Shown: positions 35,446 through 43,673 of the stretch, in pieces
Numbering within the stretch: the stretch's first letter is position 1
Layout of the letters: every line of letters starts with the position of its first letter
Source: Palsa-504 sp963744575
GTDB taxonomy: Bacteria; Actinomycetota; Actinomycetes; Streptosporangiales; Streptosporangiaceae
NCBI GenBank assembly: GCA_963744575.1
Contig: CAVUUF010000006.1
Coordinates: 62,001 to 126,000, forward strand
Length of the DNA stretch: 64,000 bases
Direction of reading: 5' to 3'
Made by a program: the position numbers and the translations under genes
The notes under the pieces: generated by a model
The model's input: only the letters and a program-made list of their open reading frames with translations
What the model was told of the DNA's origin: nothing
Databases searched by the model: none

Positions 35446-36651
35446 ATGGCTGAAATACAACTCTCCCACGTCAACAAGGTCTACGAAGGCACCGAGGCGC
35501 CTGCCGTGCACGACCTCAGCCTGCGCATCGCCGACGGCGAGTTCATGGTGCTCGTCGGCCCGTCCGGCTGCGGCAAGACCACCGCCCTGCGCCTGGTCGC
35601 GGGCCTGGAGGACATCACCCAAGGCGAATTGAGCATAGGCGGCCGGGTCGTCAACGACGTGCCACCGCAGGGCCGCAACATCTCCTTCGTCTTCCAGAAC
35701 TACGCCCTGTTCCCGCACATGACCGTTTACGACAACATGGCCTTCGGTCTCAAGCTGGCCAAGGTGGACAAGGCCACCCGCGACAAGCGGGTCCGCGAGG
35801 TCGCCAAGACTCTCGACCTCGAGGAGTACCTCAATCGCAAGCCGCGTGCCCTGTCCGGCGGCCAGCGGCAGCGGGTGGCGATGGGGCGGGCGATCGTCCG
35901 CGAGCCGCAGGCCTACCTCATGGACGAGCCGCTGTCGAACCTGGACGCCAAGCTGCGCGTGTCGATGCGCGCGGAACTCGCCAAGCTGCAGCGCGACCTG
36001 AACGTGACCACGATCTACGTCACCCACGACCAGACCGAGGCGATGACGATGGGCGATCGGATCGCGCTCATCCGCAAGGGCGAGCTCCAGCAGGTCGGCC
36101 CGCCCACCGAACTGTTCAGCCGACCGTGCAACCTGTTCGTGGCCCAGTTCATCGGCAGCCCCTCGATGAACCTCGTCGAATCGGACCTGCGCTGGGAGGA
36201 CGACTCGCTGTACGCCGATATCGCCGGGCAGCCCCTGCTGATCGATCCTCAGACGCTGAGCGAACGGCCGACGCTGCGCGGCTACGCGGGCAAGCCGCTG
36301 ATCGTCGGCATCCGACCGCAGGACTTCGACGTCGAGACGGCCGGCACCGAGCGGCGCGGCTGCCAGCTACAAGCCAAAGTCGAGCTGGTGGAAGCCCTCG
36401 GTACGGAGACCAATGTGCATTTCTGTGTCGACGCGCCACCGGTCGTCACTGACGAAGTTCTTGAGCTGGCGGCTGATATCGGCAAGGAGGAGGCCGCCAG
36501 GGTGGAGCAGCGGGCTCGTCGTGGCCGCAATGAGTTCACCGCCCGGGTTGACCCGAAGACCCAGGTGCGGGCCGGCGACACAATTATCCTTTCAGTCGAC
36601 ACGGCACAGATGCACTTCTTCGACCCGGCCACGGGTGAAGTCCTGCACTAG
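35446..36651 (+). CDS. ABC sugar transporter ATPase (MsmK/UgpC-like)
   Basis: 401 residues from ATG 35446. Walker A GPSGCGKTTALRLVAG near residue 38, Q-loop FVFQNYALFPH, signature LSGGQRQRVAMGRA near 135, Walker B AYLMDEPLSNLDAKLR and His switch YVTHDQTEAMTMGDR. A C-terminal OB/TOBE regulatory domain (about 240-401) is present, with FIGSPSMNLVE at its start, as in MsmK/UgpC. Unusually for carbohydrate importers, which often borrow one shared ATPase, this operon carries its own. Energy unit for the two upstream permeases. Confidence 0.94.
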   Translation: MAEIQLSHVNKVYEGTEAPAVHDLSLRIADGEFMVLVGPSGCGKTTALRLVAGLEDITQGELSIGGRVVNDVPPQGRNISFVFQNYALFPHMTVYDNMAFGLKLAKVDKATRDKRVREVAKTLDLEEYLNRKPRALSGGQRQRVAMGRAIVREPQAYLMDEPLSNLDAKLRVSMRAELAKLQRDLNVTTIYVTHDQTEAMTMGDRIALIRKGELQQVGPPTELFSRPCNLFVAQFIGSPSMNLVESDLRWEDDSLYADIAGQPLLIDPQTLSERPTLRGYAGKPLIVGIRPQDFDVETAGTERRGCQLQAKVELVEALGTETNVHFCVDAPPVVTDEVLELAADIGKEEAARVEQRARRGRNEFTARVDPKTQVRAGDTIILSVDTAQMHFFDPATGEVLH

Positions 36652-36735
36652 GATCCGCCAGTCCGGCCAGTGGGTCGTGCCCACCCAAGACCGGCTTTCC
36701 AGCGCGCGGCTACCGGCGCAGAGGAGGACGATCAG

Positions 36736-37401
36736 ATGACCACCGCCGAGAGCGCCGAGATCACCGCGCTGCGGGAGACGGTCTGCGCGCTGCACGCCGA
36801 GCTGGTGCGGAACAACCTGGTCGCCTGGACCTCGGGCAACGTGTCGGCCCGGGCGGGCGAGGTGATGGTGATCAAGCCGAGCGGGGTGCCTTATGACGAG
36901 CTGACCCCGCAGTCCATGGTGGTGTGCGACCTGGACAGGCAGGCCTGCGGCGAGGGCCTGAGCCCGTCCAGCGACGCGGCCACGCACGGCTACATCTACC
37001 GGCACATGCCCGGGGCCGGCGGCGTGGTGCACACCCATTCGGGCTACGCGACCGCGTGGGCCGCGCGGGGGGAGGCCATCCCGTGCGTGATCACCGCGAT
37101 GGCCGATGAGTTCGGCGGTGAGATCCCGGTCGGGCCGTTCGCGCTGATCGGCGGGGAGGAGATCGGCCGGGGGGTGGTCGCAGCCCTGGCCGGGCACCGG
37201 TCCCCGGCGGTGCTGATGCGCAGCCACGGCGTGTTCGCCGTGGCCGGGACCGGCCGGGAGGCGGTGCAGGCCGCGGTGATGTGCGAGGACGTGGCGCGCA
37301 CCGTTCACCTGGCCCGGGCCTTCGGCGAGCTGGCGCCGCTGCCCGCCGGAGCGGTGGACGCGCTGCACGCCCGGTACAAGAACCACTACGGCCAGCGTTG
37401 A
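36736..37401 (+). CDS. araD: L-ribulose-5-phosphate 4-epimerase (class II aldolase family)
   Basis: 221 residues from ATG 36736, GAGGAGG upstream. Zinc ligands in VVHTHSGYATAW and MRSHGVFAV; active-site LSPSSDAATHGYIYR carries Asp, as in AraD, where fuculose aldolase has Glu. It ends HARYKNHYGQR, the AraD-like tail with the conserved Tyr. It would convert L-ribulose 5-phosphate to D-xylulose 5-phosphate. Position behind GH127 and a sugar importer supports arabinose catabolism. araA and araB are not adjacent. A FucA-type aldolase is the less likely alternative. Confidence 0.85.
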   Translation: MTTAESAEITALRETVCALHAELVRNNLVAWTSGNVSARAGEVMVIKPSGVPYDELTPQSMVVCDLDRQACGEGLSPSSDAATHGYIYRHMPGAGGVVHTHSGYATAWAARGEAIPCVITAMADEFGGEIPVGPFALIGGEEIGRGVVAALAGHRSPAVLMRSHGVFAVAGTGREAVQAAVMCEDVARTVHLARAFGELAPLPAGAVDALHARYKNHYGQR

Positions 37402-37419
37402 CGCGGGCCGGCTGGCCTG

Positions 37420-38282
37420 GCCGCGCCCCCAGCTCCGGCCGGCGATGGGTCAGCGACGCCACGCCGTCCGGGCGTCAGCGCGCCCTCCCCCTGGTCGTGC
37501 TCTCACCCGGCTTTCACCAACGGCCGCAGCGTGCTCACCGCGCTGGCCGAGGACCTGGCCAGCCACGGCTACGTCGTGGCCGGGATTGATCACACCTATG
37601 AGAGCTTCGCCACGGCCTTTCCCGACGGGCGGGTCACCACCTGCCTCGCCCGCCAGGCACCGCGCCGGGGCGACCGGTTCTGGGAGAAGGTGGCGGCAGG
37701 CCGGGCAGCCGATGTCTCCTTCGTGCTCAGCCAGCTGACCGGTGCGCATCCGGCATGGCCGGGCGCCGGGCTGATCGACCCGTCCCGCATCGCGATGGCC
37801 GGCCACTCCGCCGGCGGCGCGGCCGCCATCGGCGCCCTGCTGGCCGACTCGCGCATCCGGGCCGGCATCGACATGGACGGCGCCACCTGCGCCCCGATCC
37901 CGGATGACGGCCTGTCCCGGCCGTTTCTGTTCCTGGGCAAGCAATCCAACTACACCCCGGGAGGCGGAGGCTCCGCGACCACCTGGGAGCGCGACTGGAA
38001 ACTCCTGGCCGGGTGGAAGCGGTGGCTCGTGGTAACTGGCGCGATGCACGCCTCTTTCACCGACCTCGGGCTGCTGGCCGATCAGCTCGGCATCGACATC
38101 GGCGCCGGCCTGTCCGGGGCCGGTCCCTGGACATCACCCGCGCCTACGTCCGGGCCTTCTTCGACCAGCACCTGCGCGGCAGGCCGCAAGCCCTGCTGGA
38201 CCAGCCGTCACCCCGCTACCCCGAGGTCACGTCCTGTTCCCCGGAGGGGGAACCTGTGCATGACCAGGTTTTTGCCAGGTGA
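37420..38282 (+). pseudogene. Alpha/beta hydrolase (PAF-acetylhydrolase-like), two frameshifts
   Basis: Frame one reads RRWVSDATPSGRQRALPLVV LSPGF; an extra base after the Phe codon moves it to TNGRSVLTALAEDLASHGYV and on through the nucleophile elbow AGHSAGGAAA, DMDGATCAP and GAMHASFTDLGLL. A second shift near 38115 moves it to SLDITRAYVRAFFDQHLRGR PQALLDQPSPRYPEV, ending at 38282. The N-terminal lid region is also short. Related enzymes hydrolyse platelet-activating-factor-like lipids or polyesters. It follows araD on the same strand but is dead. Confidence 0.75.
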
Positions 38283-38344
38283 AAATCCTCACTGAGAGTG
38301 GCCGGGAGCAGGACGAAATTAGCCACCTGGCCCGGGAGGTCATT

Positions 38345-38746
38345 GTGGACGATGGACCCGGCTCAGCGCGCCGCCTGCTTGGCGTCTTCGCGCATCCGGA
38401 CAACGAGGTCTTCTGTGCCGGCGGCGCGATGGCCCAGGCGGCCGAGGCAGGCGCCGAGGTGATGATCGTCTCGGCCACCCGCGGAGAGCGGGGGCAGATC
38501 CGGGATGCCAGGGTCGCGACCCGGCGTTCGCTTGGTGCCGTCCGGGAGGGCGAGCTTGCCGCGGCTGCCGCTGAGCTTGGCGTGCGGCGCGTGCAGGTGC
38601 TGGCCTACGCGGACGGGACCCTGCAGCAGAATCGGGTACCGCTGAGCGGTGATCGCGGGGTGGCCGTTAACGGGCGTTCTGGCGGCTGCCAGGCATCACC
38701 CGGCGGCCACCCTTACATCCAGGTCGTCAGCCGCCGTAACCGGTGA
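38345..38746 (+). pseudogene. PIG-L (LmbE) deacetylase, truncated
   Basis: Starts SARRLLGVFAHPDNEVFCAG, the metal-binding motif of PIG-L deacetylases (normally AHPDDE, here Asp to Asn), then VMIVSATRGERGQI and VRRVQVLAYADGTLQQ. Similarity stops near 38630; the second half, with the other metal His, is missing. It is fused to antisense of the next gene. The family includes mycothiol-pathway enzymes. Confidence 0.75.
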
Positions 38747-39301
38747 ATCCGGACGGCTGGCCGGGTCTGGTGAGCTGGCGACCAGCCGGCAGAGGTCGCC
38801 GGTGATCCGCTCGGTGGCGATGGCGACCTTGACCCCGTGGAGCGCGAGTACCGCGGAGGACTCGACCGCGACGTCCCCGCCGGCGGCGTCCAGGCAGCCG
38901 TGGCGGCATAGGGCGCGCCGGTCCACCCGCTGTACACCGAACGGGGCCAGGATCTTGCCGACCGGGATGCTCGTGCCGGCCAGGGTGGCGCGGGCGTGCG
39001 GGGGGATCCGCTGCGGCACGATGACCAGGCTGGTCTCGGCCGCCACCAGGCCGCTGGCGGTGCGCAGCAACCCGGTGCGGTGGTGCCCGGCCGTGATCGG
39101 CCCGGCATCGAGCCGGTAGTGCTCGGCCGCGGTCAGCTCGCGGTCGGCGTGGCCCAGTACCTCGATGCGGATCTGGGTGCGGGCCAGTTCCTCCAGCAGC
39201 AGCGTGGCCGGGGTCGCGCTGACCGTCAGCAGGGTGGCGAGCACGTTGGCCACGCCATCGGTGGAGGTGACGCCGAGCGCGTCCAGGGACATCACAGTCA
39301 T
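38696..39301 (-). CDS. Chorismate-lyase-like (DUF98/UbiC-related) protein
   Basis: 201 residues from ATG 39301 (GGAGAAGGA upstream). Contains LLRTASGLVAAETSLVIVPQ, RIPPHARATLAGTSIPVGKI and LAPFGVQRVDRRAL, the pattern of the DUF98 family related to chorismate pyruvate-lyase, which makes 4-hydroxybenzoate or related acids from chorismate. The N-terminal part (MSLDALGVTSTDGVANVLAT) fits known actinobacterial members. Its last ~15 residues overlap the truncated PIG-L frame, so the 3' end may have been altered. Confidence 0.65.
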   Translation of the reverse strand: MTVMSLDALGVTSTDGVANVLATLLTVSATPATLLLEELARTQIRIEVLGHADRELTAAEHYRLDAGPITAGHHRTGLLRTASGLVAAETSLVIVPQRIPPHARATLAGTSIPVGKILAPFGVQRVDRRALCRHGCLDAAGGDVAVESSAVLALHGVKVAIATERITGDLCRLVASSPDPASRPDSPVTAADDLDVRVAAG

Positions 39302-39415
39302 GGCGGGTGATCCTTCTCCGCGTATGGGTCTTGGTCCAGGCCGGGTCTGCGGCCGGTGGCCGGGCTGGATGAGCCGGCGACTGAATAGCGTGCCGGATGG
39401 GCGTTCGGCCGTCAG

Positions 39416-39800
39416 TCACCCAGCGGACACAGCCGGTGTCTGCTGGCCGACACCCGGATCCGGGCGGCCCGGCAGCGGGTGCCGCGGAATGGCTTGCAGC
39501 ACCACGAACTCCAGCGGAAGCCGATGCTGCCCGGTGAGCGTGAACCCGGATTCCCGCAGCAGGCGCCGGTAGTGCCCGGCGGTCCGCTCACGACCGCCGA
39601 CGTTGCAGAGCATGTGAACGTCCCACGCGGCGGCCAGGGATGGTGAGTCGTCCTCCGGTAGTAGCCGCTCGAGGATCAGCAGCTGGGCGTCCGGGGGCAT
39701 CGCCTCGGCGCATCTTTCCAGGATCAGCCGGCCCTGCTGATCGTCCCAGTCGTGCAGCACCCGGGAGAGGATGTAGACGTCGCCATCCGGCGGCACGGCC
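39416..39800 (-). pseudogene. SAM-dependent O-methyltransferase, C-terminal half only
   Basis: Reads PDGDVYILSRVLHDWDDQQG, LILERLLPEDDSPSLAAAWD and HYRRLLRESGFTLTGQ, the C-terminal catalytic part of plant-type/hydroxyneurosporene O-methyltransferases. The open frame goes up to 40018, but the part before 39800 is unrelated, so dimerisation domain and SAM-binding loop are missing. Together with the DUF98 gene it may be left from an aromatic-compound pathway. Confidence 0.75.
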
Positions 39801-40050
39801 GCAGTGGCCAGCAGGCCGGAGCGGGCACCCGGCGGCGCGCTCGAATGCCGCGCTGCGACCGGATGCTGGCGGTCGTCGGCACCCGGTCGCTGGTAGGTGC
39901 GGCTGCGCCGGGGTAGGCGGGCGCAGCCGGTCGTGTTAACAGCGGCCGACTCCAGGTGATCGAGGAGGGCCTTCGCATTCTGCGCCGCGGTGATGTACAG
40001 GATGAGCTTTCGCCCCACACGGCGGGTCCGCTTCTCGCGGGCTGGGCTCG

Positions 40051-40722
40051 TCAGTCACCGGCAAATCGGCTCAGCGCTGCTGCCTGCTTCACCGTTACGG
40101 CCTGGCTGCGCGTCTGAATCCAGCCGCGTCGTTCGAACCCGCGCAGCGCGGCGTTGACGCTCTGCCGGGCACCTCCTACCCGGTGTGCGAGTTCCTCCTG
40201 CGTCATCTTCTGGCCGATTACGCCGTGATCGTCCCGGGGCTGGCTAAGCAGCACCTTCGCGACACGGCGCGGCAGGTCCAGGAATACGAGGTCGGACGCT
40301 TCTTCGGTAAGCCGCCGCAGCATGGCCGCAAGAGCACTCGCCAAGGCCTGGGAGACCGACGGCGCCCGCCCGCACAGGTCCTGGATCGCCTCGACCGGGA
40401 CGAAAAGCAGACGGCAATCCTCCAGGGTTTCGGCGTCGGCCGACCTGGGGCCGCCGTCGACGACGCTGAGCTCGCCGAACACGCCCCCCGGCGCGATGAC
40501 CGTCAGCGTCAGCTCGCCGCCGTCCGCCGAGCGGACCACCACCTTGACCCGGCCGGAGACAACCACGATCAGGGTGTTGCCTGGGTCACCGGCGGTGAAC
40601 AGGACCTGCCCGCGGCGGAAGGTCCGCGACCGGGATACCGCGGAGATGGCCTCGAGGTCTGCGGCCGACGCCGAACCGAGCAGATGGGTCGTGCGCAGGA
40701 CGTCCGTCACGTCAGTACTCAT
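40051..40722 (-). CDS. Crp/Fnr-family transcription regulator
   Basis: 223 residues from ATG 40722 (GGAGGG upstream). Cyclic-nucleotide-binding beta-roll (about 20-130: FRRGQVLFTAGDPGNTLIVV, GVFGELSVVDGGPRSADAET), dimer helix, then the Crp helix-turn-helix MTQEELAHRVGGARQSVNAA LRGFERRGWI. No Cys cluster, so not an iron-sulfur FNR. The cAMP-contact segment FGELSVVDGGPRSADA keeps Glu and Arg, so cAMP binding is possible; the cyclase-ATPase gene 3 kb away is a candidate source. Confidence 0.9.
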   Translation of the reverse strand: MSTDVTDVLRTTHLLGSASAADLEAISAVSRSRTFRRGQVLFTAGDPGNTLIVVVSGRVKVVVRSADGGELTLTVIAPGGVFGELSVVDGGPRSADAETLEDCRLLFVPVEAIQDLCGRAPSVSQALASALAAMLRRLTEEASDLVFLDLPRRVAKVLLSQPRDDHGVIGQKMTQEELAHRVGGARQSVNAALRGFERRGWIQTRSQAVTVKQAAALSRFAGD

Positions 40723-41083
40723 CCCTGCCCTCCAGCCAAAAGAGTCGCTGGCCGCTTCCGCAGGCGTGGTCTTGACCTTGGATGAGGTGAAGGGCCGGGT
40801 CTTGCCCGGCAGCCACACCAGGGCCCGTCACACAGGCTGCGGAAATGACACGAATCCGCTACCAGACAAGTCTCCCTGTTTCCAGGCGATTGTGGCTATC
40901 GTCTCGCGGACGAGTGGCTCGCTCCAGCCGGCGACGCCAGGTCCCGCAGCTGCGCCGCCGCCCGGCGCCCGGCACCGGACTCACCCGTGGCCCGCCCGCC
41001 CCGGCGGAAACCGGGCACCGCAGATGGTCCGCGCAGCCGCCAGCTAACCTCAATTCCCGGCGGACGGTGTGAGTCCTTCGCCG
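40723..41083. other. Intergenic
   Basis: 361 bases, no gene. A loose TGTGA-like half-site pair is present (around 40826-40850), but it is too imperfect to call a Crp site. Confidence 0.35.
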
Positions 41084-42130
41084 TCATTCCGGCGGAGTAA
41101 GCGCCGTGGTGCCTGTGGCGACCGCAACCCGGCGGCCTCGGTAGGTGACTACAGCGCTGGCTATGCTCAGCTTTCTGCCTCGATGAGTGATGGAGCCGGT
41201 AGCGATCAGCTCCTCGCCCTCGACGCGGGTCGGGCGCAGAAAGTTCACCTTGAGATCCAGGGCGGTAAATCCGGTACCGGCGGGCGCAATCGTCTGGACC
41301 GCCGCCCCGCTCGCGCTCTTGGCGAGCAGGGCGATGACGCCTCCGAATACCGTTTCCAGCTCCTGCACCAGGCCTGAGTGCGCGGACAGCGAGAAAACGA
41401 CCCGCCCCTCCTCGGCCGCTATCAGCCGGATGCCCGCATACCGGTCGATCGGAGCCGCTGGTATTTTCCCTTCGAGCTGTGCTGCGAGGATTTCGAGTCC
41501 GCTTAGCTGCTGGAGTTGCGCGCGGCCGACCGGGACAATCTGCGGCGCGGGTTCACGCAGCATGGCACCAGTCTCCGGTGACCGCATCGGGGGCAACCGT
41601 TCGCCGCCAGAGCGCGGCGGGACGACAGCTCCGGGAGCAAACAGAAAGTACCGCGAAGTGCTGTGGGCAACCGGCTGCCCTCCCTGGGCGACCACCAGCC
41701 CCTCGGCCAGGGCGTTGCGCTCATCGGAGTAAATGACCCGGCTGTGCGCTGTAATCTCGGCGCCGCTGGGAGGCGGCTCGCCGAGCACCGTTACCGAAAG
41801 CTCGGCCGTGGTGCACCCTCCCCCGGCAGGCAGCGTAGACACGACCGCGTAGAGATGGGCCATGTCGAGCAGGAAAGCGAAGATCCCAGGGTGCAGCCGT
41901 CCCTTGGGGCCGCAAAACCAGCCGCTGGCGGGCATCGCGATCGACGCCTCACCGTGCTGCAGGGCAACTAGCCTCCGCCCGCTCCAGTAGTGGATCGGCG
42001 GCTGCGGGGACATTCCCTCGTGGATCTCGCGGAGCGCTTCCAGTCCGGGCACCGCTAGAATCCCCGCATCGAACACGCGGCCCTGCGCACGCTGCTCCCA
42101 GGTCCTCCCGGGCTGACCCTTGACGTCCAC
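41084..42130 (-). CDS. Double hotdog-fold thioesterase (PaaI-like)
   Basis: 348 residues made of two hotdog domains. First (about 55-170): GRLHPGIFAFLLDMAHLYAV with CTTAELSVTVLGEPPPSG. Second (about 230-345): GLVQELETVFGGVIALLAKS, TALDLKVNFLRPTRVEGEEL and ITHRGRKLSIASAVVTYRGR. The second has the stronger PaaI pattern. Members hydrolyse acyl- or aryl-CoA thioesters; fused pairs act as internal dimers. The first domain lacks the usual HGG turn, so it may be structural. Stands alone; divergent from the MBL gene. Confidence 0.75.
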   Translation of the reverse strand: MDVKGQPGRTWEQRAQGRVFDAGILAVPGLEALREIHEGMSPQPPIHYWSGRRLVALQHGEASIAMPASGWFCGPKGRLHPGIFAFLLDMAHLYAVVSTLPAGGGCTTAELSVTVLGEPPPSGAEITAHSRVIYSDERNALAEGLVVAQGGQPVAHSTSRYFLFAPGAVVPPRSGGERLPPMRSPETGAMLREPAPQIVPVGRAQLQQLSGLEILAAQLEGKIPAAPIDRYAGIRLIAAEEGRVVFSLSAHSGLVQELETVFGGVIALLAKSASGAAVQTIAPAGTGFTALDLKVNFLRPTRVEGEELIATGSITHRGRKLSIASAVVTYRGRRVAVATGTTALTPPE

Positions 42131-42675
42131 TCCGTGTACTCCTTCCGCCGCATGCTGCCACAGTCAAGCGAAAGCCCGCAACCGGCCCGGCTAGCCACGG
42201 GGCTTGCGGCCTTGTCGGCAACCCGCTCGTTACCAATACCTGGCCTGGTATCCGGCCGGACCGATGTGTCGGCAAGCTGACAAGAATTGTGTCAGCTGGG
42301 TGACTGACAGCCACGTCGTTGTCCGGCACGCTAATGGCAGCTGGTCATTCCGGGCTGGCGACGAAAATGGGGCGGGCCGCTCCGCCTGGCCGTCACGGCC
42401 GGGCGGAGGGGCGGTACAGGCCGAAGGCGGTCAAGACGTTCTCGAGCGCCCGCGGGTACCACGGCATGCAGGCGGCGCGGACGGACGGGTCCGGACAATA
42501 CTTGTGCGTTTGCGCGTATGAATAGGACTCAGATCGTCCCGTAGGGAGTCTCGTCAATGGACACACGCTATGGCCATGGCAGACCAGGTAATCCCATGGC
42601 TCGGCGTCGTTTTGCCCATCCGGGCTTCTCACCCTCATCGCGGCGGAGCCCCTTTTATCAGGCATGCTTGTAGCG
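42131..42675. other. Divergent promoter region
   Basis: 545 bases between two divergent genes. No coding frame is supported. GC drops around 42270-42320 and 42510-42690, as expected of promoter DNA; exact boxes cannot be assigned. Confidence 0.4.
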
Positions 42676-43512
42676 ATGCGAGCTTATTTTTGCGGTACTC
42701 GCGGCTCGACACCCGTCAGCGGCGCCGAGCAAATGCACTACGGCGGGTATACCTCGTGCATCGGACTAGCCCATGCCGGGGAACCGCCGACGATCGTGCT
42801 GGATGCGGGTACCGGGCTGCAGCAGCTGCCGCTCGCGCTGGGCGGCCGCCCGTTCCGCGGCACGCTCCTGCTCAGCCACTTGCACTGGGACCACACCCAC
42901 GGCATGCCGTTCTTCCGTAGCGGCACGCTTCCCGGCAACCGGGTCGACGTGTACCTGCCCGAGCAGGGAGCGGACCCGGAAGAACTACTGGCCCGGGCGA
43001 TCTCACCGCCACATTTCCCGATCCGGCCCAAGCAGCTCGGCGATGGCTGGACCTTCAACGCCATTGAGCCCGGGCATCATGAGTTCGAGGGCTTCTCGGT
43101 GGACGCGCTGGAGATCCCGCACAAGGGCGGCCGCACGTTCGGGTACCGGGTCAGCGACCATTCCGCGACGCTGGCGTACCTTCCGGATCACAGCCCGATC
43201 TCCGTCGGCCCCGGCCCGGACGGCATTGGCGTCTATCACGACGCAGCCCTCACCCTGACCGGCGGCGCCGACCTGCTCGTGCACGATTGCCAGCACACCG
43301 CGGCCGAGCTGCCGCGGCTGGGCCTTCTCGGTCACTCGGCGGTTGAGTACGCCGTCGTGCTGGCGCAGCGCGCCCGCGCCCGGCAACTCGCGCTGTTCCA
43401 CCACGACCCGTGGCGAACTGATGCCGAAATCGACGCCTTCGTGGCGCAGTACGCGACGGCGCCCGTCCGCGTCTTCGCCGCCCACGACGGCATGGTCGTG
43501 GACCTCCCCTGA
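42676..43512 (+). CDS. Metallo-beta-lactamase-fold phosphodiesterase-like hydrolase
   Basis: 278 residues from ATG 42676 (the frame also allows GTG/ATG a few codons upstream). Typical start MRAYFCGTRGSTPVSG, metal motif LLSHLHWDHTHGMPFF, then ALEIPHKGGRTFGYRV, LLVHDCQHT, LGHSAVEYAVVLAQ and LALFHHDPWRTDAE. This is the RNase Z/PhnP-like cyclic phosphodiesterase branch. Full length, probably cytoplasmic. Substrate unknown; single-gene unit. Confidence 0.88.
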   Translation: MRAYFCGTRGSTPVSGAEQMHYGGYTSCIGLAHAGEPPTIVLDAGTGLQQLPLALGGRPFRGTLLLSHLHWDHTHGMPFFRSGTLPGNRVDVYLPEQGADPEELLARAISPPHFPIRPKQLGDGWTFNAIEPGHHEFEGFSVDALEIPHKGGRTFGYRVSDHSATLAYLPDHSPISVGPGPDGIGVYHDAALTLTGGADLLVHDCQHTAAELPRLGLLGHSAVEYAVVLAQRARARQLALFHHDPWRTDAEIDAFVAQYATAPVRVFAAHDGMVVDLP

Positions 43513-43673
43513 CCTGCGGGCCCGGCAAGGGTCGGCAAGTATGCTTGGGCCGCCCGCATCGCGGCGCCGGAGCGCCGGGCGTCAGGTTCCGCCAGATTCC
43601 AGCCAAGGGCTGGGTCCGGCGGTTGCGAGCGCTACGGTGACGCGGCCCCGCCCAGCTTCGATCAGCGATCACG

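Noticed and set aside
40820..40860. Crp-like binding site upstream of the Crp/Fnr gene
   Set aside because: Half-sites do not match TGTGA-N6-TCACA closely enough.
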